Positions 39,780-48,578 of a stretch of DNA of 64,000 nucleotides are shown here, in pieces. The first letter of the stretch is position 1. Each line of letters starts with the position of its first letter. The stretch is from NCBI GenBank assembly GCA_900696525.1, contig CAADGL010000022.1, forward strand, positions 1-64,000. The letters are read 5' to 3'. Source of the DNA: an uncultured Planctomycetota bacterium (GTDB lineage: Bacteria > Planctomycetota > Phycisphaerae > UBA1845 > Fen-1342). A program made the position numbers and the translations under genes. A model generated the notes under the pieces. It had not been told where the DNA came from, did no database searches, and saw nothing but the letters and a program-made list of their open reading frames with translations.

Positions 39780-41594
39780 ATGTCCCGCATCCGCGTCCTG
39801 CCGCCGCAGCTCGTCAACCGCATCGCCGCCGGCGAGTGCGTGGAGCGCCCGGCCAGCGTCGTGAAGGAGCTGGTCGAGAACGCCCTCGACGCCGGCGCGA
39901 CGCAGGTGCAGATCGAGGTGCACGACGGCGGGCGGGAACTCATCTGCGTCCGCGACGACGGCTGCGGCATGTCGCCCGACGACCTGCGGCTCTGCGTGCA
40001 GCCGCACGCCACCAGCAAGATCGCGGTGGACGACGACCTGTTCAACATCCGCACGCTCGGCTTCCGCGGCGAGGCGCTGCCGAGCATCGGCTCCGTCTCG
40101 CGGCTGAGGCTCACGTCGCGCCCGCGCTCAGCCGAGCTGGCCTATTCCGTCGAGCTCGACGGCGGCGTGCTCAGCGGACCAACGCCCGGCAACGCCCCGC
40201 CCGGAACGAGCGTCGAGGTCCGCGACCTGTTCTACTGCGTGCCCGCCCGGCGGAAGTTCCTGCGCACGACGCAGACGGAGATGGGGCAGATCACCGAGCA
40301 GCTCGCGCGGCTGGCGCTGCCGCAGCCGGGCGTGGCCTTCGCCCTGCGCCACGGCAAGCGCGTCATGCACAGCCTCGCCGCGACCGACAGCCTGCGGCAG
40401 CGCATCGCCGACCTCTACGGCGAGGAGCTGGCCGACGTGCTGCTGGAGATTTCGCGCGAGGGCGGCGGCGTGCGGGTGGAGGGGCTGGTGGCGCCACCGG
40501 CGGAGAGCCGCGGCGCGAGCAAGTGGGAGTACGTGTTCGTCAACGGGCGGTTCATCCGCGACCGTTTCGTCTCGCACGCGGTGAGGGAGGCCTACCGCAG
40601 CCTGATCGATCCCGCGCGCTACCCGGTCGTGTTCCTGTTCGTGCGCATCGACCCGGCCCACGTGGACGTCAACGTACATCCGACCAAGGTGGAGGTGCGC
40701 TGGCGCGACTCGAACTACATCCACGGTCAGGTCCTCGCCGCCCTGCGCGACAGGTTCCTTTCCACCCGGCTCGACGCCCCGCTCCGGCCGCCGGCCGAGC
40801 ACGACGCCTACCGCGAGCGCGTCCGGGCGGCGATGGTGGACTTCTTTACAGGGCGAAGAAGCGACGAAGTGACGGCGCTGAAAAGCGATGCGGCGGAGGG
40901 GGCACGGAGGCACGATGGCGGCCGAAGCGACGAGGCGGCGAAGCCGCGAAGCGGCGAACTGGGCGAGAGCGCCGGCGGCGCATTCCCATCCTCGTTTCGT
41001 CACTCCGTCGCCGCGTCACCTTCCTCCGCCAGGGCCATCCAGCTCCACAACACCTACCTCGTCGTCGAGACCGACGACGGCCTGATGATCATCGACCAGC
41101 ACGCCCTGCACGAACGCGTCCTCTACGAGGAACTCCGCCGGCGCATCGCCGAACGCCCGCTCGAATCCCAGCGGCTGCTGCTGCCGGAGGTCGTGCGCGT
41201 GCCGGCGGACCGCATCGAGGCCCTGGAGACGCACGCCGACACGCTGGCCCGGCTCGGCCTCGACCTGACCGCGACCGGGCCGAACAGCGTGGCGCTGCAC
41301 GCGTTCCCGTCACTGCTCGACCGCGTCGATCGCGCCGCCTTCATCCGCGACCTGCTCGACCTGCTCAGCGAGCGCGGCGCCCGCCCCGCCGCCGACACGC
41401 TCCTCCACGAGCTGCTCGACATGATGGCCTGCAAGGCCGCCGTGAAGGCCGGCGACCCGCTCACCCCCGACGAGATCGCCGCCCTGCTGGCCAGCCGCGA
41501 GTCGGCGGAGCGCAGCAGCAACTGCCCGCACGGCCGGCCGACGACGCTGCGCATGACGCTGCGCGAGCTGGAGCGGCAGTTCAAACGACGCTGA
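39780..41594 (+). CDS. mutL: DNA mismatch repair endonuclease MutL
   Basis: A 604-residue MutL. The GHKL ATPase domain has LVNRIAAGECVERPASVVKELVENALDAG (catalytic Glu30, Asn34), DDGCGM and RTLGFRGEAL. The C-terminal domain has the endonuclease motifs DQHALHERVLYEE (from Asp439), ACKAAVKAGDPL and CPHGRP (from Cys582), so it nicks DNA and fits organisms lacking MutH. The linker (about 355-420) is an odd Arg/Ser/Gly/Asp/Glu-rich stretch coded by repetitive DNA. The ATG at 39780 begins the conserved N-terminus, with AGGAGG 14 bases upstream. mutS is not in the window. Confidence 0.95.
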   Translation: MSRIRVLPPQLVNRIAAGECVERPASVVKELVENALDAGATQVQIEVHDGGRELICVRDDGCGMSPDDLRLCVQPHATSKIAVDDDLFNIRTLGFRGEALPSIGSVSRLRLTSRPRSAELAYSVELDGGVLSGPTPGNAPPGTSVEVRDLFYCVPARRKFLRTTQTEMGQITEQLARLALPQPGVAFALRHGKRVMHSLAATDSLRQRIADLYGEELADVLLEISREGGGVRVEGLVAPPAESRGASKWEYVFVNGRFIRDRFVSHAVREAYRSLIDPARYPVVFLFVRIDPAHVDVNVHPTKVEVRWRDSNYIHGQVLAALRDRFLSTRLDAPLRPPAEHDAYRERVRAAMVDFFTGRRSDEVTALKSDAAEGARRHDGGRSDEAAKPRSGELGESAGGAFPSSFRHSVAASPSSARAIQLHNTYLVVETDDGLMIIDQHALHERVLYEELRRRIAERPLESQRLLLPEVVRVPADRIEALETHADTLARLGLDLTATGPNSVALHAFPSLLDRVDRAAFIRDLLDLLSERGARPAADTLLHELLDMMACKAAVKAGDPLTPDEIAALLASRESAERSSNCPHGRPTTLRMTLRELERQFKRR

Positions 41595-41708
41595 GCTTGC
41601 GGTCGTCCGTGGCCTTCTTCCGATGGCGAGCCCTGTTTCCCGACTGGAATTCCCCCTCCGCCCCGGTTAGACTCCCTGCGGGTCTTGTTCGAGTATCAGG
41701 AGGCCGTC

Positions 41709-42467
41709 ATGGATGACGCCCAGACTCTGGACAGCGTGATTGTCCCCCCCGTCAGCCCCAATCTCCCGCGAGTCGAGCCCGAAACGGCCGCGACCCCGCC
41801 CGAAGTTTCGCCCGCCGGGGCCGAGCCGGCGACCGGCTGCGCCGACGGCGCCGCCCCGGCGGGTGAGGCGGCCGGCCCGAGCCCGCAGCGGATCATCGAG
41901 GCGCTCCTCTTCGCCGCCGACACGCCGCTCAGCCCCGGCCGCCTGGGCGAGCTGGCGCGCCTGCCGTTGCGCGAGGTGCGCGCCTGCGTCGCGGAGCTGA
42001 ACCGCCGCTACGAGGAATGCGACCTCGCGTTCCGCATCGAGAGCATCGCCGGCGGCTACCAGATGATGACCCTGCCGGCGTTCGCCCCGTGGCTGGCGCG
42101 GCTGAATCAGCAGCGCGGCGAGACGCGGCTCAGCGACGCGGCGCTGGAGGCGCTGGCGATCGTCGCCTATCGCCAGCCGATCATCCGCGCGGACATCGAG
42201 AGCATCCGCGGCGTGGCCTGCGGCGAGGTGCTCAACCGCCTGCGCGAGGTGGGCCTGGTGCGCGTCGTCGGCCGCGCCGAGATCGTCGGCCGTCCGATGC
42301 TCTACGGCACGACGAAGAAATTCCTGGACCTGTTCGGGCTCGCGAGTCTCGACGAGCTGCCGCCGATGGAGGCCCTGCGCCTTCGGCCGGCTCCGACGGA
42401 GGACGCGACGCCGACCGTCGTCGCGCCGACGGTCGAGGCCCCGCGCCGCGCCGCCGCCGGAGCCTGA
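41709..42467 (+). CDS. scpB: Chromosome segregation/condensation protein ScpB
   Basis: A 252-residue kleisin-associated protein that forms the SMC-ScpAB condensin. After a ~50-residue acidic, Pro-rich N-terminus come the two winged-helix domains: RIIEALLFAADTPLSPGRLGELARL, then RGETRLSDAALEALAIVAYRQPIIRADIESIRGVACGEVLNRL and GRPMLYGTTKKFLDLFGLASLDELPPM. AGGAGG lies 5 bases before the ATG at 41709, deciding the start. The C-terminal ~40 residues are disordered. scpA and smc are elsewhere. It follows mutL after a ~115-base gap. Confidence 0.95.
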   Translation: MDDAQTLDSVIVPPVSPNLPRVEPETAATPPEVSPAGAEPATGCADGAAPAGEAAGPSPQRIIEALLFAADTPLSPGRLGELARLPLREVRACVAELNRRYEECDLAFRIESIAGGYQMMTLPAFAPWLARLNQQRGETRLSDAALEALAIVAYRQPIIRADIESIRGVACGEVLNRLREVGLVRVVGRAEIVGRPMLYGTTKKFLDLFGLASLDELPPMEALRLRPAPTEDATPTVVAPTVEAPRRAAAGA

Positions 42468-42512
42468 TCCGGCGGGGTTCGCGGCTCGGGCGGGGTGATG
42501 TGATGGACGATC

Positions 42513-42773
42513 ATGCCGACGGATGCGCCGCCGCCCGCGGATGAGGAGTACGAGGAATCGGAGTGCCCGGATTGCCGGTACGGGCTGGGCGGTCATCGCG
42601 GCGCCTGGGTGCGCTGTCCCGAGTGCGGGCGGTGGGTCCGGCGTGATCCGCGCTGGCGTCGGCACGACCGGGCGGTCCGCGTGCTGCACAAGTTTGATCG
42701 CCTCGCGACGCCGCTGATCGTCGCGGTGGTGCTCAGCCTGGTGATTGCGTTCCTGTGGCTGTATGGGTTCTGA
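42513..42773 (+). CDS. Zinc-ribbon membrane protein
   Basis: An 86-residue protein with an N-terminal zinc-ribbon (CPDCRYGL...VRCPECGRWVRRDPRW, two CXXC pairs) and one C-terminal membrane helix (PLIVAVVLSLVIAFLWLY). The zinc ribbon would face the cytoplasm. It lies 45 bases after scpB and 22 bases before the thioesterase gene on the same strand. No function is known. Confidence 0.7.
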   Translation: MPTDAPPPADEEYEESECPDCRYGLGGHRGAWVRCPECGRWVRRDPRWRRHDRAVRVLHKFDRLATPLIVAVVLSLVIAFLWLYGF

Positions 42774-42795
42774 GCGAGCGACGGAGCCGTAGGGC

Positions 42796-43224
42796 ATGAT
42801 CGATCCGGGGCGCGTCGAGGCCATTCTGGCGAAGTGTCGCCTCGCGCCGTGCATCGACTCGCTCGGCCTGCGGCTCGTCGAGTGCGACGAGGGAAGTTGC
42901 AAGCTCACCGCCCGGCACGACCCGCGCTTCAACGGCCTGCTGCCCGGCTTCCACGGCGGCATGCTGGCGAACGTCGCGGACTGCGTCGCCTGGTTCGCGA
43001 TCGTCACGCTCACCGGCCCAGACGAGCCGCTCGTGACCACCGACATGCAGTTGCGCTACCTCGGTGCGTGCGTCGGCGATGCCACGGCGACCGCCCGCGT
43101 CATCAAGCTCGGCCGCACGCTCTGCCCGGTCGCGATCGACATCTTCGACGCCTCCGGCCGGCACGTGGTCTGCGGACAGGTCACGTACATCAGGATCGCG
43201 GCCCTGGGAGCGCCCGCTCCCTGA
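42796..43224 (+). CDS. PaaI-like hotdog-fold thioesterase
   Basis: A 142-residue hotdog-fold protein of the PaaI/DUF4442 type that hydrolyses acyl-CoA thioesters. Signatures are RFNGLLPGFHGGMLANVADCVAWFAI (the HGG helix) and TTDMQLRYLGACVGDATATARVIKLGRTLCPVAIDIFDASGRHVVCGQVTYI. The substrate is not predictable. It starts 22 bases after the zinc-ribbon gene and 41 bases before the GT-C-like gene, probably in one transcript. Confidence 0.88.
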   Translation: MIDPGRVEAILAKCRLAPCIDSLGLRLVECDEGSCKLTARHDPRFNGLLPGFHGGMLANVADCVAWFAIVTLTGPDEPLVTTDMQLRYLGACVGDATATARVIKLGRTLCPVAIDIFDASGRHVVCGQVTYIRIAALGAPAP

Positions 43225-43265
43225 TCCGTCGCGGTCACGGCCATTGGTGCGATCCCTGTGCGCCC

Positions 43266-44891
43266 ATGACGCAGCCAACGCCCTCCGACCGGCCGGCCAC
43301 CACGGCGCAACGTGCGCGCCTTGCGTCTCTGCTCGGCGATGGGCTGGCGGCGGCCGCCATCGCCTGCGGCTGGCTGCTGCTGCTCTGGCGGGCGGCCCGC
43401 GGCCGGCCGTTCGTCTTCTACGATACGTATCGCGACCTGGCCTACGCCCACAACATCCTCGCCGGCCGCGTCTGGTCCGATCCGATCGTGGCCGGCGAAT
43501 CTCCCTGGTATCCGCCGGGCGGTCCGTGGCTCGCGGCGTCCATCGCCCGCCTTGCCGGCGCGTCGGTGCTCGATGTCTACGCCCGCAGCCCCTGGTGGGT
43601 GAACGCGCTGATCCCGCTGGCGCTCTTCCTGCTCGTGCGCCGGGCCCTGGGCCGCTGCGCCGCCTGCCTTGCGGTGGCGTTCGTGCTGCTCGGCTCGCTC
43701 TGGTGGCTGACGCACGCCCCCGCGCCGATGGCCAGTGTCCAGGGCGTCGCCTGCGCCCTCGTCGCCCTGCTCGCCTGGCAGACCTTCGGCGTTCGAAGTC
43801 TCGTGGGCGCCGGCGCGTCTGGCGTGTTGCTGGGGCTCAGCGCCTGGGTGCATCCACTCGGCGCCCTCTTCGCACTGTGCGGAGTCGCCGGCCAGGCGCT
43901 GCTCACGGCCCGGGCCGCGTCGCCGGCGTCGCCGCTGACCAAGCAATCGCCCGAAGCGAACGCGACGGGCGCGGTCGTGCGCACCGGCGTGTGCATCGCC
44001 GCGGCCCTGCTGGTCGCGCTTCCGCTGGCGCCGCTCCTTTCAGCGCGGCCCCTGCGCAACCCCGCACCGCTCGCGTACTTTGCCTCAGAGCTCTCCGATC
44101 CGGCGTTCGCTCTCCAGGCGCACACGCCGGCCGTGCCGCTGCTGGGTCTCGCCGGCGTGCTTCTCGCAGCCCGTTCGCCGCGCCTCGCGTGGCTTCCCGG
44201 CTACCTGGTCGCGGCCGCGCTCGGCCAGGCCGCCGGCTATGCCGCTCATTGGTGGCGCTGGCCGGTTCCCTTCCTGCTGCCGCATCAGTGCCAGTGGCAC
44301 GCGCAGCTCGCCCTGGGGGTCGGGGCGGCCGTCGCGCTCGTGGCCCTCGGCCGAGCGCTCGCGCGGTGGCTCGTGCCCGGGCGAGGCGCAAGCCCGCCGC
44401 CGGCGTGGTCGTGGCTTGCAGGCCCTGCCTTGGCCCTGCTGGTGCTCAGCCCGGCGCTGACTCAGGTCGACCGCATCCAGCGCTACGCCATGCAGCCGGG
44501 CCCGCTGCGCCGCGGCGAGCGCGAACTCGTCGAACTCATCGCCCGGGAGACGCCGATCGACGCGACGATCATCTGCCCTGCCCGGCCGGGCTACCTGCTG
44601 ATCGCCGGCCGCACCGGCCGCAAGCTGGTCGCGGTCCCCGATGGGCACATGAGCCCGAGGGTCGACGCCGCGGCGCGTCTGCGCGACCTTGAGCGCCTGC
44701 TGGCGACAGGTTCCGAGGGCGAATTCCGCGAGCTCGCGGCACAATACGGCGCCCAGTGGCTGGCCGTCATCGCGCCGTCAGCCGAGGAGGCCACGCCGCT
44801 GCGCCGGCGCTACGAGCGGTGGGCGGGCATGCGGCTGATCTGGGCCGATCGCGAGGGCGAAGTGCTGCTGTACCACGTCGGGCCGCTATAG
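43266..44891 (+). CDS. GT-C-like multi-pass membrane protein
   Basis: A 541-residue protein with about 10-11 membrane helices. The first outer loop has FYDTYRDLAYAHNILAG, the position of the acidic motif in GT-C glycosyltransferases of the ArnT/PMT class, followed by a periplasmic soluble C-terminus of ~130 residues. This points to a lipid-linked sugar donor and transfer outside the membrane. I cannot name the family. It is the last gene of the plus-strand run beginning at scpB and converges on the RF-1-domain gene. Confidence 0.72.
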   Translation: MTQPTPSDRPATTAQRARLASLLGDGLAAAAIACGWLLLLWRAARGRPFVFYDTYRDLAYAHNILAGRVWSDPIVAGESPWYPPGGPWLAASIARLAGASVLDVYARSPWWVNALIPLALFLLVRRALGRCAACLAVAFVLLGSLWWLTHAPAPMASVQGVACALVALLAWQTFGVRSLVGAGASGVLLGLSAWVHPLGALFALCGVAGQALLTARAASPASPLTKQSPEANATGAVVRTGVCIAAALLVALPLAPLLSARPLRNPAPLAYFASELSDPAFALQAHTPAVPLLGLAGVLLAARSPRLAWLPGYLVAAALGQAAGYAAHWWRWPVPFLLPHQCQWHAQLALGVGAAVALVALGRALARWLVPGRGASPPPAWSWLAGPALALLVLSPALTQVDRIQRYAMQPGPLRRGERELVELIARETPIDATIICPARPGYLLIAGRTGRKLVAVPDGHMSPRVDAAARLRDLERLLATGSEGEFRELAAQYGAQWLAVIAPSAEEATPLRRRYERWAGMRLIWADREGEVLLYHVGPL

Positions 44892-44909
44892 ACGCCGCAC
44901 CACGCCCGC

Positions 44910-45452
44910 TCAGGAGCGCAGCGGCGGCAAGCCGCGCTCGGCGCGCATCTGGTTCAGCGCGACCCACGCCTTGGGATGCTCGAGCAGGAAGCGCGTCAGG
45001 CTCGAGCTGGTGAGCCCGAGCGCTTCGGCCGCCGGCCGCGGCTGGAGCCCGTTCTCGACCAGCGCGTCGAGTACGAGCGCGACGGCTTCATGCCGGGACG
45101 GGTTGCGCTCGCTGACGCGCAGGCGGCCGTCGCGGACAAGCACGTTCTCGGGCCAGGTGACCGGGCACGGGAGAGGCGCTCGCGCCGCCAGGGCGATCGC
45201 CTCGCGCAGCCGGCTCAGCGCCCGGGCTTTGTTCTCGTGCTGCGAACGGCTGCCCGTGCCCGTGGCCACCAGGCCGCTCCGCTCGTGCCGCAGCCGGATC
45301 GCCGACGACACCTTGTTGCGATGCTGGCCGCCGGGGCCGCTCGAACGGTAGGTGTCGATGCGGCACTCGGCGAGCAGCGCCTCGTCCGAGTAGGCCAGCC
45401 GCTGGCGCAGCTCGAATCCGCTGAGCTCCGGCCGGCTTTCCTGCGTGCTCAT
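44910..45452 (-). CDS. RF-1-domain protein (release-factor-like, ArfB/PrfH type)
   Basis: A 180-residue protein with one class I release-factor domain. The GGQ peptidyl-tRNA hydrolysis loop is RSSGPGGQHRNKVSSAIRLRHE, followed by SQHENKARALSRLREA. No codon-recognition domain is present, so it probably rescues stalled ribosomes. A C-terminal ~80-residue extension (HEAVALVLDALVENGLQPRPAAEALGLTSSSLTRFL) looks like a helix-turn-helix segment. Start is the ATG at 45452, divergent from the cysteine desulfurase gene. Confidence 0.87.
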   Translation of the reverse strand: MSTQESRPELSGFELRQRLAYSDEALLAECRIDTYRSSGPGGQHRNKVSSAIRLRHERSGLVATGTGSRSQHENKARALSRLREAIALAARAPLPCPVTWPENVLVRDGRLRVSERNPSRHEAVALVLDALVENGLQPRPAAEALGLTSSSLTRFLLEHPKAWVALNQMRAERGLPPLRS

Positions 45453-45498
45453 CGGCCGATCCCGCTCTTTCCGCTCCGCGGGCGGATACACTGAGACA

Positions 45499-45520
45499 GC
45501 GGCCGCGGGGCCGCGGCCGC
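45499..45520. repeat. GC-rich perfect palindrome before the desulfurase gene
   Basis: GCGGCCGCGG (45499-45508) and its exact reverse complement CCGCGGCCGC (45511-45520) flank two G bases. It lies just ahead of the AGGAGG of the desulfurase gene and between two divergent genes, so it could be an operator or leader hairpin. Confidence 0.55.
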
Positions 45521-45539
45521 GCGCCAGGAGGATGCCCGC

Positions 45540-46688
45540 GTGAGCGAGCGTATCACGTATCTCGACAACAACGCAACCACGCGCGTCGCCGACGAGGTCG
45601 TCGCCGAGATGCTCTCGTGCTTCACCGAGGCCTACGGCAATCCATCCAGCGTCCACCGCTTCGGGGCGCAGGTCGCGGCCCGCGTCGAGCAGGCCCGCGC
45701 CCAGGTCGCGGCCCTGATCGGCGCGCGAGAGAGCGAGATCATCTTCACCAGCGGCGGCACCGAGGCTGACAACGCGGCACTGCGCGGCGTGGCGGCCGCC
45801 CGGCCCTCGAAACGCCACCTGGTCGTTTCCGCCATCGAGCACCCGGCCGTTCTCGAGACCGCCGACCAACTGGAGCGCGAAGGGCTGACCGTCACGCGCC
45901 TTGGCGTCGATGGCTCGGGGCTTGTCGACCTGGAAGCCCTCGCCGCCGCCCTCCGGTCCGACACGCTGCTGGTCTCGATCATGCTCGCCAACAACGAGAC
46001 CGGCGTCATCCAGCCGCTGCGCGAGATCGCCGACATCGTCCATCGCGCCGGCACACTCCTGCACACCGACGCCGTGCAGGCCGTCGGCAAGCTGCCCGTC
46101 AGCGTCGGGGAGCTTGGCGCCGACCTGCTCAGCCTCAGCAGCCACAAGCTTCACGGCCCGAAGGGCGCCGGCGCCCTGTACGTCCGCGGCGGCGTGCCGT
46201 TCCGGTCGATCATGTTCGGCGGACCGCAGGAGCGCGGGCGGCGCGGCGGAACCCTCAACGCGCCCGGGATCATCGGGCTGGGGGCGGCGTGCGCGCTCGC
46301 CGGCCGGCAACTCTCGGAAGTGGACGCCATGGCGCGCCTGCGCGACGAAATGGAGCAAGCCATCGTACGGCGCATCTCCGGCGCGCACGTCATGGGCGCC
46401 GGGGCGCCGCGCCTCGCGAACACGAGCTGCATCTGCTTTGCCGGCGTGGAGGCCGAAGCGGCCCTGGTGCTGCTCAGTGAAGCCGGCGTCTGCGCCTCCA
46501 GCGGCGCCGCCTGTCACAGCGGCTCGCTGGAACCGTCGCACGTGATTCGCGCCATGGGCATCGACCCGGCCATCGCGCAGGGGCAGTTGCGGTTCTCGCT
46601 CAGCCGCTACAACACCCGGGCCGATGTCGATCGCCTCATCGAGCTTCTGCCGGACATCATCGCCAAAGTCGCAGCCGTCAGCGCCTGA
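45540..46688 (+). CDS. Cysteine desulfurase, NifS/IscS family
   Basis: A 382-residue PLP enzyme that takes sulfur from cysteine for Fe-S clusters and thiocofactors. The family start LDNNATTRVADEV, PLP lysine Lys203 in SSHKLHGPKGAGALYVR, and catalytic Cys318 in VCASSGAACHSGSLEPSHV are all present; the short loop after the cysteine is the NifS type. The start is a GTG at 45540 with AGGAGG 7 bases upstream. No scaffold protein or regulator (iscU, sufU, iscR) is adjacent. It could supply sulfur to other enzymes encoded far away. Confidence 0.92.
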   Translation: MSERITYLDNNATTRVADEVVAEMLSCFTEAYGNPSSVHRFGAQVAARVEQARAQVAALIGARESEIIFTSGGTEADNAALRGVAAARPSKRHLVVSAIEHPAVLETADQLEREGLTVTRLGVDGSGLVDLEALAAALRSDTLLVSIMLANNETGVIQPLREIADIVHRAGTLLHTDAVQAVGKLPVSVGELGADLLSLSSHKLHGPKGAGALYVRGGVPFRSIMFGGPQERGRRGGTLNAPGIIGLGAACALAGRQLSEVDAMARLRDEMEQAIVRRISGAHVMGAGAPRLANTSCICFAGVEAEAALVLLSEAGVCASSGAACHSGSLEPSHVIRAMGIDPAIAQGQLRFSLSRYNTRADVDRLIELLPDIIAKVAAVSA

Positions 46689-46826
46689 AGCCCGGCCCGT
46701 CACCCGTCGCCGGGACGTTTCCGGCGTCTTAGTTTTCGGGCGGCTCTGCGTCACGGGCGTTCGGGGCGTCCGCGCGCGAGCGCCTGCGTCAGACGGCGCC
46801 GCGTCCCGCCGTCGGAGGGCTTGGCC

Positions 46827-47591
46827 GTGGAAGTGCGAATCGCAAGAATCCGTCAGACTGGACAAGCCGCGGTCCTGCTGGCCGCCGGGCTCGCCGCCAC
46901 GCTCCTGGCCACGCCGCCAGCCGTAGCGCAGGTTGCCCAGACTCCGAAACCGCGCACGGTCCTGGCGGCACTTTCCGAGCGCGTTCCTGAGACCTCCTTT
47001 CAGGACGTGCCGCTCGATATGGCCATTGCCTGGGTCGCCGACACCGCCGGCATCAACATCGCCGTCCGCTGGGCCGATTTGGAGGCCCGCGGCGTCGAGC
47101 GCGACAAGCCCGTGTCGATCAAATCTCGTAACATTCGAATATATCAAGTGTTACAAATGATCCTCCGCGAGGCCGGCGGGGCGGACGTCCCCCTCGGCTT
47201 CCGCATCGAGAACGATCTGCTCACGATCTCCACCGCCGACCAGGTCGATATCGAGATGGTGGTCAAGGCTTACGACGTCAGTGATCTGCTTGTCCGCGTC
47301 CGGCGCTTCACCCCGCCCACGGTCGATCTGGCCGCCGTCGGACAGGGCCAGCGGACGGGCGTCCTGACTAACCCGAACGAGGGTCGAACGCCCGACGAGG
47401 TGCCGGCGGACGATCCCTCCGGGCTCATTCGGCTGATCACGCGCGTGGTCGAGCCGGATACGTGGAGCGTCAACGGCGGTCGGGGCACGATCGAGGCGTT
47501 CGGGTCGCAAATCGTGGTCTGGAACACGGTGACCGTGCATCAGAGGCTTGGTGGGCCCGTCGCCGGTGTGCACGTGGAGACGGCCCGCTGA
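46827..47591 (+). CDS. STN/secretin-N-like exported protein (paralog 1)
   Basis: A 254-residue exported protein. A signal peptide (AAVLLAAGLAATLLATPPAVAQ) precedes a domain like STN/secretin-N0: VPETSFQDVPLDMAIAWVADTAGINIAVRW, then VVKAYDVSDLLVRVRRF and a C-terminal block RVVEPDTWSVNGGRGTIEAF...VTVHQRLGG. No secretin pore follows. The GTG at 46827 was chosen because GGAGGG lies 7 bases upstream. A close paralog is 167 bases downstream, and a third is at 62878-63762. Partner is unknown. Confidence 0.75.
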   Translation: MEVRIARIRQTGQAAVLLAAGLAATLLATPPAVAQVAQTPKPRTVLAALSERVPETSFQDVPLDMAIAWVADTAGINIAVRWADLEARGVERDKPVSIKSRNIRIYQVLQMILREAGGADVPLGFRIENDLLTISTADQVDIEMVVKAYDVSDLLVRVRRFTPPTVDLAAVGQGQRTGVLTNPNEGRTPDEVPADDPSGLIRLITRVVEPDTWSVNGGRGTIEAFGSQIVVWNTVTVHQRLGGPVAGVHVETAR

Positions 47592-47757
47592 GCGCACTCC
47601 TTCGGTCGCCGGTGCGCCGACGGGCCTGTGTTGAGGAAAAGCGGACGTGGCGGTATCGCCAACGGCGCGGGCGTGGTACAATCCTGGTGGTCGGCGCCGG
47701 AGCCGGGGGCAGCAAGCCTCAGCCGGCGCGGCGCGACGAACAAACGGAGTCACGGCA

Positions 47758-48495
47758 ATGAAACGCTGGCTTATTGGCGGCTTGGTTCTGGCGCTTGGGG
47801 CGACGACCGCATTCGGGCAGTCGCTCGTTTCCCGTACACCCGCGACGTTGCGGACGCTTGATGAGCGCATCCCGGAAGTCTCCTTCCAGGACGCGCCGCT
47901 CGAGAGCGTCATGCAGTGGGTGGGCGAGACGACCGGCATCAACGTCGTGGTGCGCTGGCAGATTCTCGAAGAGCGCAGCGTCGACCGCGACAAGCCCATC
48001 ACCATCAAGGTCAAGAACGTGCGCCTCTCGCAGGCCTTGTGGATGATCATGAACGAGGCCGGCGGCTCCGAGGTCACGCTCGCCTATCGCGCCTCCGGCA
48101 ACACGCTCATCCTCTCCACCGCCGACGACCTCAACAAGGAAATGGTCGTCAAGGCCTACGACGTCAGCGACCTGCTCGTACGCCCGCAGAACTTCGCCGG
48201 CCCGCAGCTCGACCTCCAGCAGGCCAGCCAGGCCCAGAGCGGCGGCGGCGGCGGCGGCCAGAGCATCTTCCAGAACGATCAGCAGCAGAACAACAACCAG
48301 GACAACCAGCGCGAAGGCCAGAACGAGGGCGAGATTCAGCGCCTCATCGACCTGATCACCACCGTCATCGAGCCCGACACCTGGGAGCAGAACGGCGGCA
48401 TCGGGACCATCCGCGCGTTCCGCTCGCAGCTCGTCGTTCGCAACACGATCTTCGTGCACCAGCGCCTCGGCGGCTTCATCGAGGAAGCCGACTGA
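47758..48495 (+). CDS. STN/secretin-N-like exported protein (paralog 2)
   Basis: A 245-residue paralog of the preceding gene: signal peptide MKRWLIGGLVLALGATTAFG, then IPEVSFQDAPLESVMQWVGETTGINVVVRW, VKNVRLSQALWMIMNEAGGSEVTLAYR, VVKAYDVSDLLVRPQNF and VIEPDTWEQNGGIGTIRAFRSQLVVRNTIFVHQRLGG. A Gln/Asn/Gly-rich linker (about 160-190) separates the two conserved blocks. GGAG lies 8 bases before the ATG. A TACAAT hexamer at 47677-47682 is a weak -10 candidate. Confidence 0.78.
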   Translation: MKRWLIGGLVLALGATTAFGQSLVSRTPATLRTLDERIPEVSFQDAPLESVMQWVGETTGINVVVRWQILEERSVDRDKPITIKVKNVRLSQALWMIMNEAGGSEVTLAYRASGNTLILSTADDLNKEMVVKAYDVSDLLVRPQNFAGPQLDLQQASQAQSGGGGGGQSIFQNDQQQNNNQDNQREGQNEGEIQRLIDLITTVIEPDTWEQNGGIGTIRAFRSQLVVRNTIFVHQRLGGFIEEAD

Positions 48496-48578
48496 CCGGG
48501 CGCCGTGCTCGGCCACACACACGCCGGCAACTCCGCCTGCGGCGGCGTTGTCGGCGTTCTTATTAAGGGCGATCCACC

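Noticed and set aside
38798-41716. A ~970-codon plus-strand frame running through ppk2 and mutL
   Set aside because: It is a shifted frame over two well-recognised genes, is Arg/Ala/Pro-rich, and has no motif.
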